From Owenweeksia sp. (GTDB lineage: Bacteria > Bacteroidota > Bacteroidia > Flavobacteriales > Schleiferiaceae), in the NCBI GenBank assembly GCA_028285465.1, contig JANQPD010000063.1:1-38866 (forward strand): a stretch of DNA of 38,866 nt. The letters run 5' to 3'. The notes under the pieces were generated by a model, which saw nothing but the letters and a program-made list of their open reading frames with translations, was not told the origin of the DNA and searched no databases. The translations under genes were made by a program, and so were the position numbers. Shown piece after piece: positions 15,076 through 24,022 of the stretch. Within the stretch, counting starts at the first letter, position 1; each line of letters starts with the position of its first letter.

Positions 15076-15083
15076 CAAATGTA
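15076..15083 (-). promoter_or_regulatory. -7 promoter box of the Ycf48-like T9SS gene
   Basis: Minus-strand TACATTTG matches TAnnTTTG exactly. It gives a leader of about 30 nt that is nearly filled by the inverted repeat. Confidence 0.6.
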
Positions 15084-15459
15084 TGATCCATTTCCTTTTC
15101 AGTAAAGCCTACCGAGATTAAATAAAGATTAAATTGACTGCACTTAGGAAACGCCCCTCTTATACGTGTGAGCATCACGCCCTTACTGTTTTTCATCTGC
15201 CGGATTTCTTTTGCACAAGGTTCTTAGGTGCATAACGATATGTTCGACCGCTGCGAAAAAATAACGATCTATGAGCGGAGGGATTCTATCCCTCCGCTCT
15301 TAAAGACTAGAAAAACCAGTAGGCCTGATAGCGAAAAGGATACCTTAACATTTTTACAAAAGCAATGCCTGTAAGGCCGGTTATACTGCCACCTGAAAAA
15401 CGGGCTATAACGCATACAATTGAGTTGGTTTATACAAGGGTCATGAAACCAGATTACTC
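15084..15459. other. Gene-free stretch with an orphan hairpin
   Basis: No ORF or recognisable gene lies here. A perfect 11-bp hairpin (GAGCGGAGGGA with TCCCTCCGCTC, 15273-15299) stands alone, without a gene that it would terminate. I see nothing else that is recognisable. Confidence 0.5.
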
Positions 15460-15467
15460 TATATTTG
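15460..15467 (+). promoter_or_regulatory. -7 promoter box, probably for tRNA-Arg
   Basis: TATATTTG fits TAnnTTTG exactly and is followed by CACCC. Transcription would start near 15472 and leave a leader of about 180 nt before the tRNA. That leader holds two small hairpins (ATTCTG/CAGAAT and GGCAGAA/TTCTGCC). Confidence 0.45.
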
Positions 15468-15649
15468 CACCCTCAGAAATTTAAAGAGCGCTTAAAGTTT
15501 CCTGATTCTTATTCTGTAACAGAATAAAGACTTTTTGAAATATTAGATGAGTCAGCCAGCCTCAGCAAATCGGGCAGAAAAGTTCGAGATTTGTTCTGCC
15601 GGGCTACTGAACTAGTTTAGGTGTAAAAGCACTTACAGCCTGGCCCTCC

Positions 15650-15721
15650 GGCTCCGTAGTACAATGGATAGTATGTGGGTTTCCGGTACCCAAGATCTAG
15701 GTTCGATTCCTAGCGGAGCTA
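15650..15721 (+). tRNA. tRNA-Arg (anticodon CCG)
   Basis: The 72-nt cloverleaf folds cleanly: acceptor GGCTCCG with CGGAGCT (G1-T72 wobble), D-stem GTAC/GTAT, anticodon stem TGGGT/ACCCA with loop TTCCGGT (anticodon CCG), T-stem CTAGG/CCTAG with loop TTCGATT, and discriminator A. CCA is not encoded. It reads CGG arginine codons. Confidence 0.95.
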
Positions 15722-15722
15722 C

Positions 15723-15762
15723 AAAAGCCTCCTGCAAGATCAGGAGGCTTTTGCGTTTTTAC
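15723..15762 (+). terminator. Rho-independent terminator after tRNA-Arg
   Basis: A perfect 12-bp stem, AAAAGCCTCCTG with CAGGAGGCTTTT, starts immediately after the tRNA and is followed by TTGCGTTTTT. Confidence 0.88.
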
Positions 15763-15867
15763 CTTCCCTGTGTTCACCTGACTCAGTCCTCGCCAACTCC
15801 TGCTTTGAAAATGGTATGAAAGACGTTAAAATTTGCTTCTTTACGCAAGGTAAATTGGTAAAGCACT

Positions 15868-15875
15868 TAACTTTG
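15868..15875 (+). promoter_or_regulatory. -7 promoter box of the beta-helix T9SS gene
   Basis: TAACTTTG fits TAnnTTTG exactly and lies 41 bp before the start codon. No well-spaced -33 TTG is seen. Confidence 0.5.
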
Positions 15876-15916
15876 AGGTTAATATCCACGAGGTAAATCG
15901 GTATAAATACTCAACC

Positions 15917-18900
15917 ATGAATAAACTCCTTCTCTCCCTTTTTGCCCTGCTCATAGGGACATCAGGTATGTATGCTACCTCCGTTGTTGTTTCGGGAAAC
16001 ATTAGCTCTAATGCTACGTGGACGGCGGATACGGTAAAGGTTACCGGTAATCTCACAGTCAACTCAGGGATAAGCCTTACCATACAGGCGGGAACACGGG
16101 TAGAAGTTTCCAACGCAGTACATATAGACATCAATGGAAAAGTACTCGCCCTGGGAAACGCCACTGACTCCATCTACTTTTATGCGCCTGGCGGGGCCAC
16201 ATGGCGGGGTATTATTATGGATAACCAAGCCGGTACGCCTGACACTACGGCCTTTCGTTACTGCTCCTTCAAAGGAAGCCGAAGCAACTTCCAGGATGGT
16301 GGTGTTTTTTATTTGTTTGAGATCAAAAAACTGATCCTGAGCCATTGCCTTTTCCAAAATAACCTCGCCACCGGTGAGGGAGGAAGCATGTATATGTTCG
16401 ATTCAGACCCCCTCATTGAGCACTGCCGGTTTGCCCAGAATACGGCCGGTGGCCACGGTGGAGCCATATCTATTGAATCCTCGCAAAACATTACCAAAAA
16501 CAGTGTGCCTCATATTAAGGCCTGCCATTTTTTGGACAACTCCGCCAGCAGTAGCTACGGGGGAGCGATCTATGGATATAGAGGCTCCGTAGACTATGTG
16601 ATCGAGGATTGTGTGTTCAGGAACAACCTGGGGGGACGTGGGGGTGCACTAACCTTTGTGGGTACCGACCCGGTGATCAGGAATAACATTATAAGCAACA
16701 ACACAGCCGATCAGCACGAAGGCGGGGCCCTATATCTGGGTGATGCAAATGCTTTGGTGGAGCACAACCGCATTGACAGCAATTATGCATACTCCAACTC
16801 CTTCCAGTCGCGTGGAGGTGCAATTTACATCCGGTTTAGCAATGTAGACATTCTGGAAAATCACTTTAAAGGCAATGAGAGTGGATATGGAGGTGCCATA
16901 AGCCTGGAGGCAGGCTCTACAGCAGATATTAAAGGAAATGTATTGGATAGCAACCGGGCGCGCACCTTTGGCAGCGCAGTGTACGGAGCCGGTGGTTTTG
17001 GTGGCAGTGTAACCATGCGGATAGACAGCAATTTAATTGTGAACAACCTGGAAGTGAGCTTTAGCTACGCCCTTTTTACGGCAGGCTCCTCTTCCGAAAT
17101 GGAGGTAACCCGCAATACCATAGAAAATAACCAGGCCGGAGGAGTAGGGTATGGTCCTGGGTATAGTGCGTTCAATTATGCTGAAGTGCGTGATAACCTC
17201 ATCCGTTATAACGGAGGCTATGGGGTAAAAGCCGCTTATGTGGATGTGCTGGATAATGTAATTACCCACAATGGGATTGGAGGTATTGAAGCGCGTGAAA
17301 CAGCGGTGATCCGTGATAATACGATCGCCTACAATAAAGGCAGTGGTATTGAAGTGAACAATGGTGATCCACAGCTTAGCATAGAGTCCAATGAGATTTT
17401 ATGGAATGTGGACTCTTCAGATGCCGGAGGAATAGATATAAGTTCGGGAGACGTGCGTGTGGTTAACAATATCATCCGCAACAATTACGGCACCAAAGGA
17501 GGCGGCATAGAGGTAGTAAATGCCGCCCCGCAAATTACAGGCAACCTGGTGAGTCATAACTCAGCCGCAGAAGGGGGCGGAGTTTACGTTCACGATGGGT
17601 CTTCTAACCCGGTGTTTATAAATAACACTATCGTGCATAACGAGGCCTCAGGCCTGGGAGGCGGAGTATACCACAGGGCACAAAACCCGATAAACTTTAC
17701 CAACACCATATTGTGGGGTAATGTTTCCGGCTCAGTGACCAATCAGTTATACGTGTATTATGACAACCATGATCCCAACTTCTATCACTGCGATATACAA
17801 GGGGGAGTAGCGGCATTTGACCTCAACTTCGGCAGTTATGGAGGTATTTATCAAAACACATTGGATACGCTTCCAGGCTTTCTAAGCCCCACTTCGGGAA
17901 CAGGGTTTAGGACAGACTCTTTATTTCAAAGCAGGTGGAGCCTTGTTAAGCAAAGCCCCCTGATTGATGCCGGAACCCCGGATACTGCGGGTCAAACGCA
18001 ACCGGTGCTGGATTTAGGAGGAAGTTTGCGCATTCAAAATGATACCATTGACATGGGGGCCTACGAACGCCTGGAGGATATTAAGCTAATCGGGTTTACC
18101 CGCAATTACACGGTATGTGAAGGTGAGTCAGTAATGTTTCAAGTGCAAAGCAGCGTAAACGGAGTACGGTTCAACTGGAGCAAAAACGGGGTCGTATTGC
18201 AGGATTCCACCCTCAACACCTATTCCCTCCAAACCGCTGACCTGGTAGACAGCGGTTTTTACCAGGTCCGTTTATCTACGGGGGCAGATACACTTACCGA
18301 TAGTCTTTTTTTACAAGTGTATTCCCGGCCGGTAGTTTCCTCTTTGGGACCTGATGCGGGCATTTGTGCAGGCGATACTTTTCGGTTGAATGCTGATCCA
18401 GGCTATGCCGATTACCTTTGGAACAACGGATCAAGGGACACTACCATTGCGATTACCCAATCCGGTGTATACTATTATGAAGCGGAAAATAGCAGCGGTT
18501 GCAAGGCTTATAGTGATTCAATCAGGGTAAATCTGCTTTCCAATTATAGTATTGACCTGGGTTCGGAGCCGGTTTTATGCGGGAATGACAGTGTTTCGTT
18601 GGGCGTAGTTGTTGCCGGTGCAAACTACCTCTGGAATACCTCCGATACCACAGCAACTATTTACGTAACAAATCCAGGCACATATTGGGTGCAGTTAACA
18701 GATACCAATGGCTGTGCGAAAACGGATACGATTGCCGTATGGAAAGATAGCACGGATCTTCAATTGCCGGATACGTTACATGTGACTTCCACTGCTCTGA
18801 TCACTCTTTATACACCCGCTGGTTTTTCAAATGTTGTATGGAATACCGGTGCCACGGGTGATACACTTATCCTAAACCCGGCCCAGGGCTTACTGCCTTA

Positions 18901-19231
18901 TTACTCCGTATCCGCTATAAGCCCGTTAGGTTGCGCACTAAACGATACCGTGTACATCACCAATACCATAGGCCTAAAAGAGTGGCCGTCAAGCGGGGTG
19001 AACATTTACCCCAACCCGGCTGGTAATCGTTTTTTTGTTGAACGCCCTGCTTACTTACAAGGTGATGTGGAGCTGGAAATACATGACTTGAGTGGCCAAA
19101 AGATCCCGGCTATAGTTGAGCCCGGAGCCCATATATTCACAATTGAATTGAAGGCCAGAGCAGGGTGCTATATAATAAGCCTTAAGCAGAAAGACATCCA
19201 GCTAAGTAGCTTGATCTTGGTACAGCCGTAA
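15917..19231 (+). CDS. Secreted T9SS protein with right-handed beta-helix and Ig-like domains
   Basis: This 1104-residue protein has a signal peptide (MNKLLLSLFALLIGTSGMYA). A long right-handed parallel beta-helix covers about residues 100-620, visible as repeated I-x-x-N-x-I/V-x-x-N-x-A-x-x-G-G-A turns such as SNNTADQHEGGALYLGD and HNSAAEGGGVYVHDG. An Ig-like domain follows (VCEGESVMFQVQSS...YQVRLS), then two related PKD-like modules containing LGPDAGICAGDTF and LGSEPVLCGNDSV with YLWN. The T9SS sorting domain ends the chain (SGVNIYPNPAGN...CYIISLK). Beta-helices of this type are common in pectate-lyase-like polysaccharide enzymes and adhesins, and I see no catalytic set, so no activity is assigned. 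The tRNA-Leu gene follows at 119 bp. Confidence 0.9.
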   Translation: MNKLLLSLFALLIGTSGMYATSVVVSGNISSNATWTADTVKVTGNLTVNSGISLTIQAGTRVEVSNAVHIDINGKVLALGNATDSIYFYAPGGATWRGIIMDNQAGTPDTTAFRYCSFKGSRSNFQDGGVFYLFEIKKLILSHCLFQNNLATGEGGSMYMFDSDPLIEHCRFAQNTAGGHGGAISIESSQNITKNSVPHIKACHFLDNSASSSYGGAIYGYRGSVDYVIEDCVFRNNLGGRGGALTFVGTDPVIRNNIISNNTADQHEGGALYLGDANALVEHNRIDSNYAYSNSFQSRGGAIYIRFSNVDILENHFKGNESGYGGAISLEAGSTADIKGNVLDSNRARTFGSAVYGAGGFGGSVTMRIDSNLIVNNLEVSFSYALFTAGSSSEMEVTRNTIENNQAGGVGYGPGYSAFNYAEVRDNLIRYNGGYGVKAAYVDVLDNVITHNGIGGIEARETAVIRDNTIAYNKGSGIEVNNGDPQLSIESNEILWNVDSSDAGGIDISSGDVRVVNNIIRNNYGTKGGGIEVVNAAPQITGNLVSHNSAAEGGGVYVHDGSSNPVFINNTIVHNEASGLGGGVYHRAQNPINFTNTILWGNVSGSVTNQLYVYYDNHDPNFYHCDIQGGVAAFDLNFGSYGGIYQNTLDTLPGFLSPTSGTGFRTDSLFQSRWSLVKQSPLIDAGTPDTAGQTQPVLDLGGSLRIQNDTIDMGAYERLEDIKLIGFTRNYTVCEGESVMFQVQSSVNGVRFNWSKNGVVLQDSTLNTYSLQTADLVDSGFYQVRLSTGADTLTDSLFLQVYSRPVVSSLGPDAGICAGDTFRLNADPGYADYLWNNGSRDTTIAITQSGVYYYEAENSSGCKAYSDSIRVNLLSNYSIDLGSEPVLCGNDSVSLGVVVAGANYLWNTSDTTATIYVTNPGTYWVQLTDTNGCAKTDTIAVWKDSTDLQLPDTLHVTSTALITLYTPAGFSNVVWNTGATGDTLILNPAQGLLPYYSVSAISPLGCALNDTVYITNTIGLKEWPSSGVNIYPNPAGNRFFVERPAYLQGDVELEIHDLSGQKIPAIVEPGAHIFTIELKARAGCYIISLKQKDIQLSSLILVQP

Positions 19232-19331
19232 TAGATGCAATAAATGGCTCATCGAAATGCGAGGTTTGCTTAAAGAGCTTCCTTTCTTTAAAGTAGGGAC
19301 GTTTGAAATGCCGTAATTCACCTTATTTGCT

Positions 19332-19339
19332 TAGTTTTG
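19332..19339 (+). promoter_or_regulatory. -7 promoter box of tRNA-Leu
   Basis: TAGTTTTG fits TAnnTTTG and lies 10 bp before the tRNA. A possible -33 TTG is at 19303-19305. Confidence 0.6.
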
Positions 19340-19349
19340 CAGCCTTAAA

Positions 19350-19431
19350 GCGCACGTGGCGGAATTGGTAGACGCGCTGTCTTCAGGCGGCAGTACTTTA
19401 TAGTGTGAAGGTTCGACTCCTTTCGTGCGCA
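19350..19431 (+). tRNA. tRNA-Leu (anticodon CAG)
   Basis: The 82-nt class II tRNA has acceptor GCGCACG with CGTGCGC, the tRNA-Leu D-loop GGCGGAATTGGTAGACGCG, and anticodon stem CTGTC/GGCAG with loop TTCAGGC (anticodon CAG). It also has a short variable arm, T-loop TTCGACT and discriminator A. It reads CUG codons. CCA is not encoded. Confidence 0.95.
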
Positions 19432-19442
19432 CGAAGAGGATT

Positions 19443-20108
19443 TTATCCCGGTGAGGCTTTTGCAAAAGCTTCGTCTATGAAATTCAAAAAAGGCACCGCG
19501 GCTTTATAGTCTTCTGTAAGCTGTTGCAATATGCCTTCCTGTAAAAAATCCTGGTTGTGGTATTCCTTTTTCACGATCATGTCTTTTTTCCTCAAGAAAT
19601 GAATGTACGGGTGATCTACTGAGTAATCACGGGGAGCGGTTTTTAATTCATCCCCTTCCGGTTTTTTGTATACCTCTTTAAAGCGTTTGGCATTGATAAT
19701 CCTCTCCAATTCCGCACCCGCCCGGTCGATATGTGCACGTAAGGCCTCCAGCTTTTCTCTCCCGGGATGGTATATCCCGCCTCCAATAAAACTCGCGGCA
19801 GGTTCGATGTGAATGTAAAACCCACACTTTTCTTTTCCACGGCTAACCATTACGGCAAAGCTATTTTTATAAGGGGGTTTGTCCGGGTGGAACTTTCGGT
19901 TGTTGTTGATACGTGCTACAGACTTCTTTGGCTCTACAACCGGCATGGCCTCAACTGAAGCAAAAGCTTCATATACCGCCCCGGCAAAATCGATTACCTT
20001 ATCCCTATGCAGGTGGTAGCGATCCCGCTGCGTATCCATCCACTCTTTGCTGTTGTTGCTTTGCAGATCACGTAAAAACTGGAAGGTATCTTGTGTGAAA
20101 AAGGACAT
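19443..20108 (-). CDS. DUF2461 domain protein
   Basis: This 221-residue soluble protein is of the DUF2461/TIGR02453 family. It starts MSFFTQDTFQFLRDLQSNNS with KEWMDTQRDRY, typical of that family. Also seen are RINNNRKFHPDKPPYKNSFAVM and CGFYIHIEPAASFIGGGIYHP, where the conserved G-x-Y-x-x-x-E/P and GGG-x-Y-P strands lie. The biochemical role is unknown. I chose the ATG at 20108, because the extension to 20195 is Cys-rich, unlike a protein N-terminus, and lies in the gap after metG. It may be co-transcribed with metG 102 bp upstream, and it converges on tRNA-Leu. Confidence 0.85.
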   Translation of the reverse strand: MSFFTQDTFQFLRDLQSNNSKEWMDTQRDRYHLHRDKVIDFAGAVYEAFASVEAMPVVEPKKSVARINNNRKFHPDKPPYKNSFAVMVSRGKEKCGFYIHIEPAASFIGGGIYHPGREKLEALRAHIDRAGAELERIINAKRFKEVYKKPEGDELKTAPRDYSVDHPYIHFLRKKDMIVKKEYHNQDFLQEGILQQLTEDYKAAVPFLNFIDEAFAKASPG

Positions 20109-20210
20109 TGAAAAGTATGTTTTCCTTCCAACGCCCATACCGGGCAATAGTTTACAGCATTGTAGTTGCCCTTGTTGCATCCGGCACGGCAGCATAGATC
20201 GCTGTTTTTG

Positions 20211-22247
20211 TTAGCGCACGGCCGAACCATTGGCCATGCGCGCTGAGGGTTGCGTAAATACAAGTCTCCCCTCAGCATCTTCCGCCATAAGGACCATTCC
20301 TTTGGATTCTACGCCTCTTATCTTGCGTGGAGCCAGGTTGGTAAGCACTAATACTTGCAGTCCTATGATATCTTCAGGTGCATAGTGCCCGGCAATGCCG
20401 CTTACCACCGTTCTTTTTTCTATACCTATGTCAACCAGAAGCTGTAAGAGCTTATCCGTTTTGGGTACCGCCTGCGCTTCCAATATGGTACCTACCCGGA
20501 TATCTGTTTTTGTGAATGCCTCAAAGGGTATCTCCTCTTTTAAAGAGGGCACCTTCGGTTGTGTATTTTCAAGGGCCCGGCTTTTTTCCAGTTTTTGCAA
20601 CTGCGCCTCCACTGCATCATTTTCTACTTTTTCAAACAGCAAAGCTCCCTTTTCAATCTTTGCACCTGGTAGAAGAAATTCACGTACCGATAAACTGCTC
20701 CAATCTTTAAGCTCCAGGCCCAAAAAGGCGCGAAGCTTGCTTGCGGTAAAGGGCAAAAAAGGTTCTCCTACATGAGCCAATTGCGCTACTGCCTGGGCAG
20801 CTACATACATAATGGTGGCTGTGCGATCGGCATCTGTTTTCACCTTTTTCCAAGGCTCTTCCTCCGCCAGGTACTTATTCCCCGCTCTTGCCAAACGCAT
20901 GTAGGTGGTTAACGCTTCTCTGAAACGAAAGCGTTCTAATGAGGTACCTACCTGGCCCGGCATACTTTCCACCATTTCCAGTAAGGCTTTATCAGCAGCC
21001 GTAAGCGCCTGTGGTTTTGGAATTTCACCGCCGTAATACTTCTGCATCAAAACCAGTACCCGGTTTACCAGATTGCCGAAGATGGCCACTAACTCATTGT
21101 TGTTGCGTGCCTGAAAATCCTTCCAGGTAAAGTCATTGTCTTTGGTTTCTGGTGCATTGGCACATAAAGTGTAACGCAAGGCATCCTGCTTACCTTTAAA
21201 ATCTCCGAGATACTCATGTAGCCACACCGCCCAATTGCGGCTGGTAGATATCTTTTTCCCTTCCAGGTTTAAAAACTCATTGGCCGGCACCTGGGTTGGG
21301 AGAATGAATGCTCCATGCTCCATCAACATAGCGGGAAAAATGATACAGTGAAATACAATGTTGTCTTTCCCAATAAAATGGATCAACTCCGTATTTTCTT
21401 CCTTCCAGTATTTTTCCCAGTCTTCTCCCAATAGTTCTTTGGTGGCTGATATATACCCGATCGGGGCGTCAAACCACACATACAGCACTTTGCCATCCGC
21501 GTCTTTTAAAGGTACCTTGATGCCCCAGTCCAGGTCCCGGGTCATCGAGCGCGCCTGAAGGCCTCCCGCGTCATCCAGCCAACTCATGCATTGCCCGTAT
21601 ACATTGGGCTTCCAGTCTTTATGGTCTTGTATATAGGCTTTGATCTTTTCACTTAAGTGATCCAGAGGTAAAAACCAATGCGTGGTTTTTTTCAGTATCG
21701 GCTGAGCACCCGACAAACGGGAACGAGGGTTTTTAAGATCCATAGGGCTCAGCGAAGTACCGCAGTTTTCACACTGGTCTCCGTATGCGTTTTCGAATCC
21801 GCAGTTGGGGCAGGTGCCCTCGATATAGCGATCGGCTAAAAACTGTTTCGCTTCCGGGTCATAATATTGCGCTGTTTCCTTTTCTTCAAAGCTTCCCTTT
21901 TCGTACAAATTCAAAAAAAAGTCAGAGGCGGTTTGGTGGTGAATTTCTTTGCTGGTGCGCGAATACACATCAAAACTAATCCCGAATTCTTTGAAAGCCG
22001 ACTTCATAATGCCGTGGTATTTATCCACGATCTCCCGCGGGGATACCCCCTCCGCCTTTGCCTTCATTATGATGGCTACACCATGCTCGTCACTGCCACA
22101 AATAAACTTTACATCCTTTCCGTTTTGGCGCAGGTACCGGACATAAATATCAGCAGGCAGATAACACCCGGCCAAATGACCAATGTGTACAGGGCCATTG
22201 GCATAGGGTAGAGCAGCGGTTACGGTATATCTTTTGGTGCTGGACAT
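20211..22247 (-). CDS. metG: Methionyl-tRNA synthetase
   Basis: This 678-residue enzyme has the class I synthetase motif HIGH in [12 protein letters not shown] (about 14-25). The zinc-knuckle region has [17 protein letters not shown] (about 147-163), which groups it with the E. coli-type MetG. The KMSKS loop reads [10 protein letters not shown]-terminal tRNA-binding (Trbp111-like) domain covers about residues 575-678 ([14 protein letters not shown]...[11 protein letters not shown]), so the enzyme is probably a dimer. It charges tRNA-Met for initiation and elongation. The start at 22247 lies 19 nt downstream of an exact -7 box, which rules out the Met at 22283. Confidence 0.97.
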   Translation of the reverse strand: MSSTKRYTVTAALPYANGPVHIGHLAGCYLPADIYVRYLRQNGKDVKFICGSDEHGVAIIMKAKAEGVSPREIVDKYHGIMKSAFKEFGISFDVYSRTSKEIHHQTASDFFLNLYEKGSFEEKETAQYYDPEAKQFLADRYIEGTCPNCGFENAYGDQCENCGTSLSPMDLKNPRSRLSGAQPILKKTTHWFLPLDHLSEKIKAYIQDHKDWKPNVYGQCMSWLDDAGGLQARSMTRDLDWGIKVPLKDADGKVLYVWFDAPIGYISATKELLGEDWEKYWKEENTELIHFIGKDNIVFHCIIFPAMLMEHGAFILPTQVPANEFLNLEGKKISTSRNWAVWLHEYLGDFKGKQDALRYTLCANAPETKDNDFTWKDFQARNNNELVAIFGNLVNRVLVLMQKYYGGEIPKPQALTAADKALLEMVESMPGQVGTSLERFRFREALTTYMRLARAGNKYLAEEEPWKKVKTDADRTATIMYVAAQAVAQLAHVGEPFLPFTASKLRAFLGLELKDWSSLSVREFLLPGAKIEKGALLFEKVENDAVEAQLQKLEKSRALENTQPKVPSLKEEIPFEAFTKTDIRVGTILEAQAVPKTDKLLQLLVDIGIEKRTVVSGIAGHYAPEDIIGLQVLVLTNLAPRKIRGVESKGMVLMAEDAEGRLVFTQPSARMANGSAVR

Positions 22248-22265
22248 GAAATCACATTTGGAGCG

Positions 22266-22273
22266 CAAAAGTA
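22266..22273 (-). promoter_or_regulatory. -7 promoter box of metG
   Basis: Minus-strand TACTTTTG fits TAnnTTTG and is followed by CGC. It gives a leader of about 14 nt and decides the metG start. Confidence 0.65.
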
Positions 22274-22329
22274 GGGAATGCACGTTGATTCGAAATGGAT
22301 AAGCTAAATAAGCATAGCGGTGGAGGCTT

Positions 22330-22337
22330 TACCTTTG
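22330..22337 (+). promoter_or_regulatory. -7 promoter box of the alpha/beta hydrolase gene
   Basis: TACCTTTG fits TAnnTTTG exactly. It is divergent from the metG promoter 57 bp away. Confidence 0.55.
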
Positions 22338-22408
22338 CAGGCTGTACATTGAAAATTAAAAACAAGTGAACCTGGTGCCTGAAGCCGGGTTTTATCCAAA
22401 AAGAACAA

Positions 22409-23167
22409 ATGGAGCTTTTTTCTAAAAAGATGGGCACGGGTACCCCTTTGTTGATCTTGCATGGCGTGTTTGGCAGCGGAGATAATTGGGGTAGCCTGGG
22501 GCGCAAGTGGGCAGAGGCCTACGAAGTACACCTGATTGATGCCCGTAATCACGGGCACAGCCCGCATAACGAAGCGTTTAGTTACGACCTTATGGCGGAT
22601 GACCTGTTGGCATACATGGACAAAAATGAGCTCGGGCGAGCGCACATCATTGGCCATAGCATGGGGGGCAAAACGGCTATGCTTTTTGCCGCTTATAATC
22701 CGGAGCGAGTAGACCAATTAGTTGTAGCAGATATTGCCCCGAAACCCTACAAGCCTCACCATCAGAAAATACTGGAAGCCCTGAATGCACTTGATCTGGA
22801 CAACATACGTTCGCGCAATGAAGCGCAAGAAGCCTTTGCCATCAAAGACTTTAGTACGCAACAATTCTTGCTAAAGAGCCTCTATTGGAAAGAGAAAGGC
22901 AAACTGGCCTGGCGCTTTAACCTACCCGTTATACAGCGGGAAATAGAAAAGACAGGTACTGCATTACCCGATCAGGCATTATATTACGGCCCTACTCTTT
23001 TTGTACGCGGAGGGAACAGTTGGTATATTGAAGATACGGATATGGACCTCATACTGCGGCATTTCCCAGAGGCCTCTTTAGAAACCTTAAAAGGGGCCGG
23101 GCATTGGTTGCACGCAGAAAAACCAGAGGCTTTCCACCAGCTAGTACATGCTTTCTTAAAAGGCTAA
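22409..23167 (+). CDS. Alpha/beta-fold hydrolase (YbfF-like esterase)
   Basis: This 252-residue protein has the alpha/beta-hydrolase plan: oxyanion-loop HGVFGSGDNWG (19-29), IDARNHGHSPH, nucleophile elbow GHSMGGK with the catalytic Ser, and the catalytic His in GAGHWLHAEKP near residue 235. ARNHGHSPH with GHSMGGK matches the YbfF/acyl-CoA esterase group. The substrate is not deducible. It is a single-gene unit with its own promoter. Its stop overlaps that of murI by 4 bp on the opposite strand. Confidence 0.88.
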   Translation: MELFSKKMGTGTPLLILHGVFGSGDNWGSLGRKWAEAYEVHLIDARNHGHSPHNEAFSYDLMADDLLAYMDKNELGRAHIIGHSMGGKTAMLFAAYNPERVDQLVVADIAPKPYKPHHQKILEALNALDLDNIRSRNEAQEAFAIKDFSTQQFLLKSLYWKEKGKLAWRFNLPVIQREIEKTGTALPDQALYYGPTLFVRGGNSWYIEDTDMDLILRHFPEASLETLKGAGHWLHAEKPEAFHQLVHAFLKG

Positions 23168-23952
23168 AGCAAGTGTTCTTTGAGTTCCAGCCGGGCGCCA
23201 AAAAACATCCGGGCTGTACGGGCAAAGGCCTCCGTATATTCGGAGACCACAAACTGGTGCTCAACTGTTTCAGCGCTACTTAACAATGCCTGGCTTTGCA
23301 AGAGCCGTTTTAGTTGATGTGCGACCAATTCAGGGGAGTCTACAATTTCGGTCCTGCCACCAAAGAACTGCTCGATCTCTTTTTGCAATAGTGGGAAATG
23401 GGTGCAGCCCAGGATCAGGGTACTGATGTCCTGGAATTTTTTGCTCCCCAGGTAAGCCTCGATAGCGCCACTACTCACTTTGGTATTTACAAAGCCCTCC
23501 TCCACCACACCAACCAGCAAGGGAGTGGCCGCGGTAACGATGTTGAGTTTCGGGTTTAATTTGCGCAGGCGTTTCCTGTATACCCCGGATTTGGTGGTGG
23601 CGCGTGTAGCGATAATGCCTACCTTATTATTGATGTTGCTTCCTACATACTCCACCACGGGGTCTATTACATTGAGGATCAAAGTACCGGGAAATTGCTC
23701 TTGCAGGTGCTCAAAGGCGAGCGCACTGGCAGTATTACACGCAATAACTACTGCTTTACAACCTTGCCCCAGCAGGAAGCGCACGATTTCCTCTGCGTAG
23801 AACCGAATGGTTTCCTCCGACTTATCGCCATACGGACTATGGATGGTGTCACCAAAATAGATGAGTGATTCCTGCGGAAGAAGTTTTTGTATGGCGGCCG
23901 CAACAGTAAGGCCACCTACTCCGGAATCAAATATGCCTATAGGTTGGTTCAC
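23164..23952 (-). CDS. murI: Glutamate racemase
   Basis: This 262-residue enzyme has the two catalytic cysteines of the Asp/Glu racemase family, in VIACNTAS (near 72) and LGCTHFP (near 182). The N-terminal GIFDSGVGGLTV and YFGDTIHSPYG are hallmarks of MurI. It makes D-glutamate for peptidoglycan. It lies after the second skp/ompH gene on the same strand, but a rho-independent terminator at 23966-23999 separates them. It therefore depends on read-through or its own weak promoter. Confidence 0.97.
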   Translation of the reverse strand: MNQPIGIFDSGVGGLTVAAAIQKLLPQESLIYFGDTIHSPYGDKSEETIRFYAEEIVRFLLGQGCKAVVIACNTASALAFEHLQEQFPGTLILNVIDPVVEYVGSNINNKVGIIATRATTKSGVYRKRLRKLNPKLNIVTAATPLLVGVVEEGFVNTKVSSGAIEAYLGSKKFQDISTLILGCTHFPLLQKEIEQFFGGRTEIVDSPELVAHQLKRLLQSQALLSSAETVEHQFVVSEYTEAFARTARMFFGARLELKEHLL

Positions 23953-23965
23953 ACGCTTTTTTAAA

Positions 23966-23999
23966 TAAAAATCCCGCTTTGGCAGAACCGAAGCGGGAC
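23966..23999 (-). terminator. Rho-independent terminator between skp/ompH and murI
   Basis: On the minus strand TCCCGCTTCGG, TTCTG and CCAAAGCGGGA form a stem followed by TTTTTATTT. It lies 25 bp after the ompH stop and 14 bp before the murI start. Confidence 0.85.
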
Positions 24000-24022
24000 A
24001 AATGTAAAACTTAGAAACGGGT

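Noticed and set aside
16064..17269. Several minus-strand frames inside the beta-helix gene
   Set aside because: They arise from the repetitive coding sequence. None shows a start context or family motif.
20109..20195. Longer N-terminus for the DUF2461 protein
   Set aside because: The added residues are Cys- and Gln-rich and unlike the family start. MSFFTQDTF fits the family.
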